This document shows, one piece after another, positions 44,434-52,924 of a stretch of DNA of 64,000 nt (within the stretch, counting starts at the first letter, position 1; the number at the start of each line of letters is the position of its first letter). The translations under genes and the position numbers were made by a program. Origin of the DNA: Sphaerisporangium rubeum (GTDB lineage Bacteria; Actinomycetota; Actinomycetes; Streptosporangiales; Streptosporangiaceae); NCBI RefSeq assembly GCF_014207705.1, contig NZ_JACHIU010000001.1, positions 5,696,501 to 5,760,500 on the forward strand, given 5' to 3'. The notes beneath the pieces are model-generated. The model was not told the origin of the DNA. It saw nothing but the letters and a program-made list of their open reading frames with translations, and made no database searches.

Positions 44434-47400
44434 ATGCCGACCAACCAGCGGACCCTTGCGCTGATCGCCGCGTGGCCCGTCCTGCGGCAGCTCACCGGCC
44501 GCGACCGGTACGGCCGCGGCGCCGCCGTCATGTCCGCGCGGACCCGTGCGCTGACCGCGCGGACCGCCACGGCCGACCGGGTCGTGAAGTCGATATGTCC
44601 GTACTGCGCGGTGGGCTGCGCGCAGAACGTGTACGTCCGCGACGAGAAGGTCGTCCACATCGAAGGCGACCCCGACTCCCCCGTGAGCCGCGGCAGGCTC
44701 TGTCCCAAAGGCGCCGCCACGCTCCAGCTCACCACCGGCCCGGGCCGCCTCGACACGTGCCTCTATCGCGCGCCGCACGCGGCAGGGTGGCAGGAGATCG
44801 ACCTCGGCACCGCGATGGACATGGTCGCCGATCGCGTCATCGCCACCCGGCGCGCGACCTGGGAATGGGAGCACGACGGCAGGCGTACGGCACGCACCAT
44901 GGGGATCGCGAGCCTCGGCGGCGCGACGCTCGACAACGAGGAGAACTACCTCATCAAGAAGCTGCTGACCGCGCTCGGCGTCGTGCAGATCGAGAACCAG
45001 GCGCGGGTCTGCCACAGCTCCACCGTCGTCGGGCTCGGCACGTCGTTCGGCAGAGGCGGCGCCACGACGTTCCTGCAGGACCTGCAGCACTCCGACTGCA
45101 TCGTGATCGAGGGTTCCAACTTCGCCGAGGCGCATCCGGTGGGTTTCCAATGGGTGACGCGGGCCAAGGCGCGCGGGGCCGTCGTGATCCACGTCGACCC
45201 GCGGTTCACCAGGACCAGTGCGCTGGCGGACCTGTACGTGCCGATCCGGGCCGGCACCGACGTGGCGTTCATCGGCGGCATCATCAGGCACGTCCTGGAG
45301 AACGACCTGTACTTCCGTGAGTTCGTGCTGAACTACACCAACGCCGCTGTGATCATCAACGAGGACTTCCGCGACACCGAGGACCTCGACGGCCTGTTCT
45401 CCGGCTACAACGCCGGCACCAGGCACTACGACTTCGGCACCTGGCAGTACGAAGGCATGGAGGTCGTGCCGGCGTCCGGGGAGCGCGACGAGGCGTACGA
45501 CGAACGCACCGGCCGGGAGAGCTCGATCCGGTCGGCCGGTGTCAGCGAGACGCACGGCGCCGGCGGGGCCACCATGCGCGGCACCCCGAGGCGCGACGAG
45601 AGCATGCGGGACCCTCGCTGCGTCCTGCAGATACTCAGACGGCACTTCTCCCGCTACACCCCCGAGATGGTCGAACGGATCTGCGGCATCTCACCGGACC
45701 TGTTCGCCGAGGTCTGCCGCCACCTCACCGAGAACTCCGGCCCGGAACGCACCGCCGAGTTCGTCTACGCCGTCGGCTGGACCCAGCACAGCGACGGGTC
45801 GCAGTTCATCAGGGCCGCGTCCATCCTGCAGTTGCTGCTCGGCAACATGGGCCGGCCGGGAGGCGGCATCCAGGCGCTGCGCGGCCACGCGAGCATCCAG
45901 GGGTCCAGTGACATCCCGACCCTGTTCAACCTGCTGCCGGGCTACATCCCGATGCCGCACGCGCACACGCACGAGACCCTCGACGACTTCCTGCGGGCCG
46001 ACAGCCCCCACAAGGGCTACTGGGCCGACATGCGCGGGTACATGGTGAGCCTGCTCAAGGCGTGGTGGGGGCCGAAGGCGCAGCCGGACAACGACTTCTG
46101 TTTCGGCCACCTGCCGAGGATCACCGGCAGCCACAGCACGTACGACACGGTCATGGCGCAGCTCGACGGGGTGTGCAAGGGCTACTTCCTGCTCGGGGAG
46201 AACCCGGCGGTCGGGTCGGCGAACGCCAGGACGCAGCGGCTCGGCATGGCGAATCTCGACTGGCTCGTGGTGCGCGACTTCAGCCTGATCGAGAGCGCCA
46301 CCTGGTGGCGGGACGGCCCGGAGATCGAGTCCGGCGAATCGCGCACCGCGGACATCGGCACCGAGGTCTTCTTCTTCCCCGCCGCCGCGCACACCGAGAA
46401 GAGCGGCTCGTTCACCAACACCAACCGCATGCTCCAGTGGCACCACCAGGCCGTCGAGCCGACCGGCGACACCCGCAGCGACCTGTGGTTCATGTACCAC
46501 CTCGGCCGGATCATCCGCGGCAAGCTCGCCGGCTCCACCGACCCGATGGACGCGCCGCTGCTCGACCTCACCTGGGACTACCCCACCGAGGGCCCGCACG
46601 ACGAGCCGGTCGCCGAGGCCGTACTCGCGGAGATCAACGGGTGGGACGCCACGGGGACGCCGCTGCGCAGGTACACCGACATCAAGGGTGACGGCTCCAC
46701 CGCCTGCGGCTGCTGGATCTACTGCGGCGTGTACGCCGGCGGGGTGAACCAGGCGGCGCGCCGCAAGCCCGGCGACCAGCAGGACTGGCTGGCCGCCGAA
46801 TGGGCCTGGGCCTGGCCGGACAACCGGCGGCTGATGTACAACCGCGCCTCGGCCCGGCCGGACGGCCGGCCGTGGAGCGAGCGCAAGAAGCTCGTCTGGT
46901 GGGACGAGGCCGCCTCCGAATGGACCGGCTACGACGTGCCGGACTTCGACGCGCGCAAGCACCCGGACTACCGTCCGCCTGACGACGCGACCGGCAGCGA
47001 CGCGCTGTCGGGGATCGACCCGTTCATCATGCAACCCGACGGCAAGGGATGGCTGTTCGCGCCGGCCGGCGTGGTGGACGGCCCGCTGCCGGTCCACTAC
47101 GAGCCGCAGGACTCACCGGTGGCCAACCCGCTGTACCGGCGGCAGCGCAGCCCGGCACGCATGCTCTTCCCCCGCGAGGACAACCGGTACCACCCGAGCG
47201 GGGACGAACCCGGCGCCGGCATGTACCCGTACGTCGTCACCACCTACCGGCTCACCGAGCACTTCACCGCCGGCGGCATGAGCCGCAACACGCCGTACCT
47301 GGCCGAGTTGCAGCCGGAGATGTTCTGCGAGGTGTCTCCCGAGCTGGCCGCCGAACGCGGCCTGGAGAACGGCGGATGGGCCACGATCGTCACCGCGCGC

Positions 47401-47700
47401 AGCGCCATCGAGGCTCGGGTGCTGGTGACGCGCCGCATGACGCCGCTGCGTGCCGACGGCCAGGTGGTGCACCAGATCGGGCTGCCGTTCCACTGGGGCC
47501 CGAACGGCATGACCAGCGGGGACGCGGCCAACGAGCTGTCATCGATCGTGCTGGACCCGAACTCGCACATCCAGGAGGTCAAGGCGTTCTCCGCCGACAT
47601 CCTGCCGGGCCGGCGGCCCCGCGGCGCCGCGCGTACGGCCCTGGTGCGGGAGTACCGGCGCCAGGCCGGCGTCACCGATCGCACCGGGATGGAGATGTGA
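44434..47700 (+). CDS. Formate dehydrogenase, molybdopterin catalytic (alpha) subunit
   Basis: Oxidises formate to CO2 at a bis-MGD Mo/W centre, 1088 residues. An N-terminal [4Fe-4S] cluster is bound by Cys55, 58, 62 and 90 (CPYCAVGC...RLCPKG). The metal ligand is Cys193 in ARVCHSSTVVGLG, where many homologues have selenocysteine; no in-frame TGA is used here. The partner His follows directly. GNMGRPGGGIQALRGHASIQ and ENPAVGSANA are further motifs. It lacks a twin-arginine signal, so the enzyme probably faces the cytoplasm. GGGAG lies 6 bases before the ATG. It overlaps the beta-subunit gene by one base (TGATG). Confidence 0.95.
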   Translation: MPTNQRTLALIAAWPVLRQLTGRDRYGRGAAVMSARTRALTARTATADRVVKSICPYCAVGCAQNVYVRDEKVVHIEGDPDSPVSRGRLCPKGAATLQLTTGPGRLDTCLYRAPHAAGWQEIDLGTAMDMVADRVIATRRATWEWEHDGRRTARTMGIASLGGATLDNEENYLIKKLLTALGVVQIENQARVCHSSTVVGLGTSFGRGGATTFLQDLQHSDCIVIEGSNFAEAHPVGFQWVTRAKARGAVVIHVDPRFTRTSALADLYVPIRAGTDVAFIGGIIRHVLENDLYFREFVLNYTNAAVIINEDFRDTEDLDGLFSGYNAGTRHYDFGTWQYEGMEVVPASGERDEAYDERTGRESSIRSAGVSETHGAGGATMRGTPRRDESMRDPRCVLQILRRHFSRYTPEMVERICGISPDLFAEVCRHLTENSGPERTAEFVYAVGWTQHSDGSQFIRAASILQLLLGNMGRPGGGIQALRGHASIQGSSDIPTLFNLLPGYIPMPHAHTHETLDDFLRADSPHKGYWADMRGYMVSLLKAWWGPKAQPDNDFCFGHLPRITGSHSTYDTVMAQLDGVCKGYFLLGENPAVGSANARTQRLGMANLDWLVVRDFSLIESATWWRDGPEIESGESRTADIGTEVFFFPAAAHTEKSGSFTNTNRMLQWHHQAVEPTGDTRSDLWFMYHLGRIIRGKLAGSTDPMDAPLLDLTWDYPTEGPHDEPVAEAVLAEINGWDATGTPLRRYTDIKGDGSTACGCWIYCGVYAGGVNQAARRKPGDQQDWLAAEWAWAWPDNRRLMYNRASARPDGRPWSERKKLVWWDEAASEWTGYDVPDFDARKHPDYRPPDDATGSDALSGIDPFIMQPDGKGWLFAPAGVVDGPLPVHYEPQDSPVANPLYRRQRSPARMLFPREDNRYHPSGDEPGAGMYPYVVTTYRLTEHFTAGGMSRNTPYLAELQPEMFCEVSPELAAERGLENGGWATIVTARSAIEARVLVTRRMTPLRADGQVVHQIGLPFHWGPNGMTSGDAANELSSIVLDPNSHIQEVKAFSADILPGRRPRGAARTALVREYRRQAGVTDRTGMEM

Positions 47701-48536
47701 TGACTCCGCCGGAACTGTTCGACCCGGCCACCGCGGCCGGACACACCGATCACCCCGAACGTGTGGGGTTCTTCACCGACACGAGCATCTGCATCGGCTG
47801 CAAGGCGTGCGAGGTGGCCTGCAAGGAGTGGAACGGCATCCCCGACGACGGGCTGACGTTCACCGGAATGTCGTACGACAACAGCATCGGCCTCGGCGCC
47901 GACACCTGGAGGCATGTCGCGTTCATCGAGCAGCCCCGCAGGCTCGGCCACCAGGAGGCCGGGGAGACCGAGTTCCGCTGGCTCATGGCGTCCGACGTCT
48001 GCAAACACTGCACACACGCCGCCTGCCTGGACGTGTGTCCCACCGGTGCGCTGCTGCGCACCGAGTTCGGCACCGTCGTCGTGCAGGAGGACGTGTGCAA
48101 CGGCTGCGGCTACTGCGTCCCCGCCTGCCCCTACGGCGTGATCGACCAGCGCAAGGACGACGGCCGGGTCTGGAAGTGCACCATGTGCTACGACCGTCTC
48201 TCGGCCGGCCAGGAACCGGCGTGCGCCAAGACCTGCCCCACCGACTCCATCCAGTTCGGCGACCTCGCGGAACTGCGCGAACGCGCCGACCGCCGCGTCC
48301 GCGACCTCCACGACGCCGGCGTCACCTCCGCACGCCTGTACGGCCACGACCCCGCCGACGGCGTCGGCGGCACCGGCGCCTTCTTCCTCCTGCTCGACGA
48401 CCCCGAGGTGTACGGCCTCCCCCCCGACCCCGTGGTCACCACCCGCGACCTCCCCGCCATGTGGCGCCACGCCGCCGTGGCCGCCGCCACCCTGGCTGCC
48501 TGCGTCACCCTGGCGACCCTGATCAGGCGCCGATGA
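47700..48536 (+). CDS. Formate dehydrogenase iron-sulfur (beta) subunit
   Basis: Electron-transfer subunit of 278 residues with four ferredoxin-type Cys clusters: CIGCKACEVACK, CKHCTHAACLDVCP, CNGCGYCVPACP and CTMCYDRLSAGQEPACAKTCP. They carry electrons from the catalytic subunit to the membrane partner. A C-terminal membrane anchor (AAVAAATLAACVTLATLI) is present, as in FdnH. The ATG overlaps the alpha stop (TGATG) with GGAG upstream. The long in-frame extension back to 47049 is an out-of-phase shadow of the alpha gene. Confidence 0.94.
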   Translation: MTPPELFDPATAAGHTDHPERVGFFTDTSICIGCKACEVACKEWNGIPDDGLTFTGMSYDNSIGLGADTWRHVAFIEQPRRLGHQEAGETEFRWLMASDVCKHCTHAACLDVCPTGALLRTEFGTVVVQEDVCNGCGYCVPACPYGVIDQRKDDGRVWKCTMCYDRLSAGQEPACAKTCPTDSIQFGDLAELRERADRRVRDLHDAGVTSARLYGHDPADGVGGTGAFFLLLDDPEVYGLPPDPVVTTRDLPAMWRHAAVAAATLAACVTLATLIRRR

Positions 48537-48570
48537 CCACCGGCGCCGCGACGTCCCGGAGAAGGTGCGC

Positions 48571-49608
48571 ATGGACGCCGTGAACCAGACCGACGTCCGC
48601 CTGGACGACGCCCCGGCGGTGCGGCCGGAACGGGACGCGCTGATCGGGTCGGCCGGACGGCCGGAGCGGCGGCGCGGGCCCCGCGAGCGGATCCTGGCCC
48701 CTGAGCCGGACTTCCGCTCCTACTACGGCCTGCCGGTGCTCAACCCGCCGACCTGGAAGGACGCCGACATCGCGGCGTACCTGTTCCTCGGCGGCCTCGC
48801 CGGCGCCTCCTCGGCGCTGGCCGCCGCCGCCGACCTGACCGGCCGGCCCCACCTGGCGCGCGCGTGCAAGGCAGGAGCCATGGGGGCCCTCGGCGGCTCG
48901 CTGTACGGCCTCGTCCACGACCTCGGCCGTCCGGAGCGCTTCCTCAACATGCTGCGCGTCTTCAAGATCACCTCCCCCATGAGCGTCGGAAGCTGGCTCC
49001 TGTCCGTGTACGGCCCGCAGGCCGCCGCCGCGGCGGCCACGGCCCTCACCGGCCGCCTGCCGCGAACGGGCCGCGCCGCGACCATCGGGGCCGGGCTCCT
49101 CGGAACCGCCGTCGCCACGTACACCGCCGTCCTGATCGCCGACACCGCCGTACCGGTGTGGCACGACGGCCACCGTGAGCTGCCGTACCTGTTCGCCGGC
49201 TCCGCCACCGCGTCCGCCGCCGGCCTCGGCCTGCTGGCCGCTCCCCCCGCCGAGACCGGCCCGGCCCGCCGGGCCGCCGTCGCCGGTCTGGCCCTGGAGT
49301 TCACCGCGCTCAAACGGATGGAACGCCGCCTCGGCCCGATCGCCGAACCCCTGCGGCACGGCACCGGTGGACGCCTCCTGCGCCTCGGCACCGCACTGTC
49401 CCTCACCGGGGTCGCCGCCGCGGCCCTCGCCGGCCCCCGTGACCGCGCCACCACGGCCGCCGCCGGCGTGGCCCTCCTCGCCGGCGCCGTCTGCACCCGC
49501 TTCGGCGTCTTCCACGCCGGCCTCGCCTCGGCCCGCGACCCCAAGTACACGGTCGGCCCCCAGCGCCGCCGCCTCACCGAAGCCACCGAGGAGGAAGCCA
49601 CCCCATGA
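48571..49608 (+). CDS. NrfD/PsrC-type membrane (gamma) subunit
   Basis: A 345-residue polytopic membrane protein of the NrfD/polysulfide reductase family. After a charged N terminus it has PVLNPPTWKDADIAAYLFLGGLAGASSALA, typical of NrfD, and VHDLGRPERFLNMLRVFKITSPMSVGSW, the conserved quinone-site region. It takes the place of a b-type cytochrome gamma subunit and would pass electrons to menaquinone. ATG 48571 has AGAAGG 5 bases upstream. Its stop overlaps the next short ORF (ATGA). Confidence 0.92.
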   Translation: MDAVNQTDVRLDDAPAVRPERDALIGSAGRPERRRGPRERILAPEPDFRSYYGLPVLNPPTWKDADIAAYLFLGGLAGASSALAAAADLTGRPHLARACKAGAMGALGGSLYGLVHDLGRPERFLNMLRVFKITSPMSVGSWLLSVYGPQAAAAAATALTGRLPRTGRAATIGAGLLGTAVATYTAVLIADTAVPVWHDGHRELPYLFAGSATASAAGLGLLAAPPAETGPARRAAVAGLALEFTALKRMERRLGPIAEPLRHGTGGRLLRLGTALSLTGVAAAALAGPRDRATTAAAGVALLAGAVCTRFGVFHAGLASARDPKYTVGPQRRRLTEATEEEATP

Positions 49609-49871
49609 AGAAGATCGCGTCATACCTGCCGTTCGCGGCGTTCGTCCTCGCGACCTGCGCCGCCGCCTGCCTCGCCGGCCGCCTGAGGCAACCCGCGCAC
49701 GAGGACCGTCACGATCTCCGTGCCGTGCTCGCCGACAGGCTCACGCCTGTCCGGTGGCGAGCTTGTACGACTGCTCGAAACCCGCGAGGACGTTCGGCCA
49801 GGCGCAGCGCGTGGGTTCCGTGGCACGGTTGTTCCCGGCGATCGACTCGCGCAGATCACGGTCCCGGGTGA
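49605..49871 (+). CDS. Small membrane ORF at the end of the formate dehydrogenase operon
   Basis: An 88-codon ORF starting at an ATGA overlap with the NrfD gene and preceded by GAGGAAG. The first 45 residues look real: a hydrophobic helix (YLPFAAFVLATCAAACLAG) and a charged stretch. From 49741 onward it runs antisense through the end of the convergent glycosyltransferase gene, and that part looks like shadow sequence. It may be a genuine small subunit with a fortuitous tail, or the remnant of a longer gene cut at this junction. Confidence 0.45.
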   Translation: MKKIASYLPFAAFVLATCAAACLAGRLRQPAHEDRHDLRAVLADRLTPVRWRACTTARNPRGRSARRSAWVPWHGCSRRSTRADHGPG

Positions 49872-50847
49872 GCCGCGCCACCGCCACGACCAGCTCATGG
49901 AAACTCCGGCCGAGCAGCCCCTCCTTGCCGGGCCGTACGAAGTCCGCGACCCCGCTCTGCGCACGCGCGACCACCGGCACACCGGCCGCGCGCGCCTCCA
50001 GCGCCGCGATCCCGAAGGACTCACGAGGCGCCGGCGCGACGAACACATCGGCCGACATGAGCAGGGACCGGATCTGCTCACGGGTGTAACGGCCCGGCAG
50101 CGAAACCCAGCCGTCCATGCCGTGCGACCGGGAGAACCGCTCCATGGCCCCCCGCGCGGGACCGTCCCCCACCAACGTGGCCCGCATCGGAATCGACCTC
50201 GGCACCCGCTGCCGGGCCTCGTGCAGCAGCTTCAGTAACCGGACCGGCTGCTTCCTCGGCGCCAGCCGGCCCACCGCCACGATGTGCACCTCGTCCCCGC
50301 GAACCGGAAGCACCTCACCGGGCCGCGGCCGCCACGACGACAGATCGAGCCCGTTCGACACCACGTCCACCGGCACCCGCGGCCCCGCCACAGCCCGAAC
50401 CGGCCGCGCCGCCGCACGGCTCACCGCCGTGGCCGCCACCGGCCACCGGCTCCACCCGAACACCGAATCCAGCCCGCGATACAGCACCCGCGTCACCGGA
50501 TCCCACATGCTGTGCACCGTCACCACCACCGGCACCCCGGCCCGCACCGCGGCCCGCACCCCCATCCACGCGAACGGCGACACCGCTCCGGTGTGCACAT
50601 GCACCACGTCAGGCCGCCGCGCCGTCATCAGCCGCAGCATGTGCACCACCCCCCGAGGATGCACGGGAAGATCGAACGGCATAGGCGCCACAACCCGATG
50701 CACCCCGGCGATGGGCTCACCCGGCGTGGCCGTCACCACCTCGACCTCGTACCCGGCCTCACCCTGTGCCTGTACCAGATCGGCCACCTGCACCTCGATC
50801 CCACCGAGCCGAGGCAGATAACAGTCACTGACATGGAGGATCCGCAC
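49741..50847 (-). CDS. GT4-family glycosyltransferase
   Basis: A 368-residue retaining glycosyltransferase of the GT-B fold. The N-terminal acceptor domain has the Gly-rich loop PRLGGIEVQVADLV. The C-terminal nucleotide-sugar domain has VAVGRLAPRKQPVRLL and the ESFGIAALEA motif with the E-x7-E pair. The substrate is unknown; sequence is not close enough to MshA to call mycothiol synthesis. GTG 50847. It diverges from the PIG-L deacetylase gene across 169 bases, and a sugar transfer/deacetylation pair for a cell-envelope glycolipid is plausible. Confidence 0.88.
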   Translation of the reverse strand: MRILHVSDCYLPRLGGIEVQVADLVQAQGEAGYEVEVVTATPGEPIAGVHRVVAPMPFDLPVHPRGVVHMLRLMTARRPDVVHVHTGAVSPFAWMGVRAAVRAGVPVVVTVHSMWDPVTRVLYRGLDSVFGWSRWPVAATAVSRAAARPVRAVAGPRVPVDVVSNGLDLSSWRPRPGEVLPVRGDEVHIVAVGRLAPRKQPVRLLKLLHEARQRVPRSIPMRATLVGDGPARGAMERFSRSHGMDGWVSLPGRYTREQIRSLLMSADVFVAPAPRESFGIAALEARAAGVPVVARAQSGVADFVRPGKEGLLGRSFHELVVAVARLTRDRDLRESIAGNNRATEPTRCAWPNVLAGFEQSYKLATGQA

Positions 50848-50890
50848 CCCTCAAGCCTGTCAGAGCCCTCCCCCCGCATCAAACGCGACA

Positions 50891-50982
50891 AAAGAAAAAC
50901 CCGTCCCCACCAGGAGGCCTCCCGCCTTCGTGCGACCGGAGGCGGCCGAAGAAGAACCCGACCCCCACCAGGAGACCCCCGC
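50891..50982. repeat. Direct repeat between the GT4 and PIG-L genes
   Basis: Two 35-bp imperfect copies (50891-50925 and 50948-50982) share AAGAA.AACCCG and CCCCACCAGGAG. They lie in the shared divergent promoter region and may be regulator-binding sites. Confidence 0.6.
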
Positions 50983-51016
50983 ATTCCGCCGGAACCCGCC
51001 GTGGGATCATTGAGCG

Positions 51017-51841
51017 ATGGCACGCACCGCGGTGTTCTTCCACGCTCATCCCGACGACGAGGCCCTGCTGACGGCCGGGACCATGGCGATGCTCGCGGCC
51101 GAGGGCCACCGTGTGGTCCTCGTCGTCGCCACCGCCGGCGAACGCGGCCTCGCCGACCTCCCCCACGGCGACCAACTGGCCGAGGCGCGCACCGCCGAGT
51201 TGTACGCGTCCGCCGCCGTCCTAGGCGTGGCCCGCGTCGTCCTCCTCGGCTACGGCGACTCCGGTCTCACCCAGGCCGGCGACGGCGGCGAGGACCGTCC
51301 CGACAACGCCTTCATGGACACCGACATAGAGGAGGCCGCGCACCGCCTGGCCACCATCCTCAAAGAGGAGAACGCCGACCTCCTCACCATCTACGACCCC
51401 GCCGGCGGCTACGGCCACCCCGACCACGTCCAGGTCTACCGCGTAGGCACCCGCGCCGCCGTCCTGGCCGGCACCCCCATAGTCCTGGAGGCGACGGTCA
51501 ACCGAGACCCCTTGGTCAAAGCCCTCCGCCTGGCCCAGAAGTTCTACCGCTTCCCTCCCGAGTTCGACATGCGCTCCTTCGAACTCGCCTACTCCCCCGC
51601 CGAGTCCATCACCCACCGCGTCAACGTCCGTAAATACATCAAACAAAAACGCGCCAGCATGTCGGCCCACACCAGCCAGGCCACCGGCGGCACCTCCGAC
51701 CGCACCCTCGCCGTAATGCTGAGAATCCCACCCCCCTTGTACCGCCTCATCTTCGGCACCGAGTGGTACGTCCGCCGCGACCTCCCCCCTAAAACCCACC
51801 TGAAACACCCCTTCTCCCCTTCTCCTGGCGACCCCTCGTAG
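51017..51841 (+). CDS. PIG-L/LmbE-family zinc deacetylase
   Basis: A 274-residue metal-dependent N-deacetylase. The first zinc motif is HPDDE (residues 11-15) and the second GYGHPDH (about 130). Family members act on N-acetylglucosaminyl conjugates: GlcNAc-PI, GlcNAc-inositol (MshB) or glycosylated antibiotics. The sequence is not diagnostic of MshB. RYIKQKRASMSAHTSQ-type basic segments near the C terminus fit the mycothiol-conjugate-amidase-like side of the family. ATG 51017 has only a weak ribosome-binding site. It diverges from the GT4 gene. Confidence 0.88.
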   Translation: MARTAVFFHAHPDDEALLTAGTMAMLAAEGHRVVLVVATAGERGLADLPHGDQLAEARTAELYASAAVLGVARVVLLGYGDSGLTQAGDGGEDRPDNAFMDTDIEEAAHRLATILKEENADLLTIYDPAGGYGHPDHVQVYRVGTRAAVLAGTPIVLEATVNRDPLVKALRLAQKFYRFPPEFDMRSFELAYSPAESITHRVNVRKYIKQKRASMSAHTSQATGGTSDRTLAVMLRIPPPLYRLIFGTEWYVRRDLPPKTHLKHPFSPSPGDPS

Positions 51842-51938
51842 AACCTGAAACTTTCGCGAGAGCTCTGGCATGCCCCGTGATTCATGCTGCGGAAGTGAAG
51901 ATTATTCCTCATTTCGGACATCCCATTTCAGCGCAATA

Positions 51939-51968
51939 TTGACAATGCACTGATAGGCGCCGTCAATC
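51939..51968 (+). promoter_or_regulatory. Possible promoter of the small secreted protein gene
   Basis: A consensus -35 TTGACA (51939-51944) in an unusually AT-rich stretch, with a weak -10 (TCAATC, 51963-51968) at 18-base spacing. The rest of the 51842-52055 gap shows nothing else I can name. Confidence 0.35.
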
Positions 51969-52055
51969 GTGAGGTGACCCCGGCGAAGATCGGCCGGACG
52001 TCGATGACACCCCTCTACGCGTGAGTCCTTTGCGCGCCTGAACAGAAGGGAAGCC

Positions 52056-52421
52056 ATGAGATCCGCTCATCGATTCCTCCTCACCGCGCTGGCACTGTCC
52101 GTCCTGCTGGTGACCCCGCTCGGCACGGCGTGGGCCTCGTCGAGCACCGCGGCGGCCGGCGACTTCCGCACCACCGCCTGGAAGACCCTGCCGAAGGACG
52201 TCACCGCGCCGGAGACGACGCTGGCCGCGGAGACGAGCTACTGCATCCCGGTGGCCGGACCAGGCGTGAAGATGACCTTCTACTGCGACCTCAAGGAACC
52301 GAACACGCTGTTCGTCTACTGCGAAGGCGTGACCGTCGAGATCCGGATGAACACCGGCAGATGGGCCCCGTCAGGCAGTTGCCCCGGATACCGCGGCTAC
52401 CGCCTGGTCCCCCGGGTCTGA
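52056..52421 (+). CDS. Small secreted protein with four cysteines
   Basis: A 121-residue exported protein of unknown function. Signal peptide about 1-27 (FLLTALALSVLLVTPLGTAWA). The mature part has four Cys in YCIP, YCDL, YCEG and SCPG, likely forming two disulfides. GAAGGGAAG precedes the ATG. It ends at a strong bidirectional terminator. Similar small Cys-containing exported proteins are common in actinomycetes, but I cannot assign a family. Confidence 0.75.
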   Translation: MRSAHRFLLTALALSVLLVTPLGTAWASSSTAAAGDFRTTAWKTLPKDVTAPETTLAAETSYCIPVAGPGVKMTFYCDLKEPNTLFVYCEGVTVEIRMNTGRWAPSGSCPGYRGYRLVPRV

Positions 52422-52472
52422 CCACCCCCACCTGACCCGGACCAAAACGCTCGCCAGGTACCCGAAACCCCA

Positions 52473-52502
52473 GCAGAGCCGGGAGTCCCCTCCCGGCTCT
52501 GC
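52473..52502. terminator. Bidirectional terminator between convergent genes
   Basis: Perfect 13-bp inverted repeat (GCAGAGCCGGGAG and its complement) with loop TCCC, between the secreted-protein gene and the DUF397 operon. Confidence 0.85.
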
Positions 52503-52539
52503 GCGTCTCCCCGGCCCGGCGGATGACGAAGACGTCGCC

Positions 52540-52728
52540 TCAGGCGCCGGACGCCTTCCGCAGGAACACCCTCCACTCGGCAGCGGGAACGACCAGCGCG
52601 GGCCCGTCCAGGTTCTTGCTGTCCCGTACGGCGACGACACCCGGCAGGTTGGTGGCCACCTCCACACATTGGCCTCCGTCACCGCTGGAACGAGAGGACT
52701 TCCGCCACTGCCACCCACTCCTGACCAT
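52540..52728 (-). CDS. DUF397 protein (second copy)
   Basis: A 62-residue DUF397 protein: WRKSSRSSGDGGQCVEVATN, VAVRDSKNLDGPALVVPAAEW. DUF397 proteins are small partners of XRE/DUF5753 regulators in the AbaA/WhiJ type of locus and are thought to bind or modulate the regulator. GGAG lies 5 bases before the ATG. It begins one base past the stop of the first DUF397 gene, and the two are clear paralogues. Confidence 0.9.
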   Translation of the reverse strand: MVRSGWQWRKSSRSSGDGGQCVEVATNLPGVVAVRDSKNLDGPALVVPAAEWRVFLRKASGA

Positions 52729-52729
52729 C

Positions 52730-52924
52730 TCAGCTCCATCCGTCCTTCGTCTTCCGAAGAAATGTCCGCCATCCGGCCGGAGTCACGACGAGAACGGGCC
52801 CCCTCGGGTTCTTGCTGTCGCGTACGGCGACAACATCCGGCAGGTCAGTGGTTACTTCGACACATGTTCCCCCATCGCCACTGGACCAAGAGGATTTGCG
52901 CCACTTCGCACCGGTCAAGTCCAC
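52730..52924 (-). CDS. DUF397 protein (first copy)
   Basis: A 64-residue DUF397 protein: GAKWRKSSWSSGDGGTCVEV, DVVAVRDSKNPRGPVLVVTP. GTG 52924 lies inside the 3' end of the XRE gene (10-base overlap), so translation is coupled. The longer frame to 53131 is antisense-free but overlaps the XRE coding region and has no family support. Its C terminus differs from its neighbour (FLRKTKDGWS versus FLRKASGA). Confidence 0.88.
   Translation of the reverse strand: MDLTGAKWRKSSWSSGDGGTCVEVTTDLPDVVAVRDSKNPRGPVLVVTPAGWRTFLRKTKDGWS

Noticed and set aside
44434-47700. Selenocysteine (in-frame TGA) in the formate dehydrogenase
   Set aside because: The metal-ligand position is a Cys codon (Cys193) and the frame is open throughout, so no SECIS or sel genes are needed.
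49741-51841. Mycothiol biosynthesis pair mshA/mshB
   Set aside because: Fold and family agree, but the characteristic MshA and MshB sequence features are not evident and the genes are divergent. I leave the substrates open.
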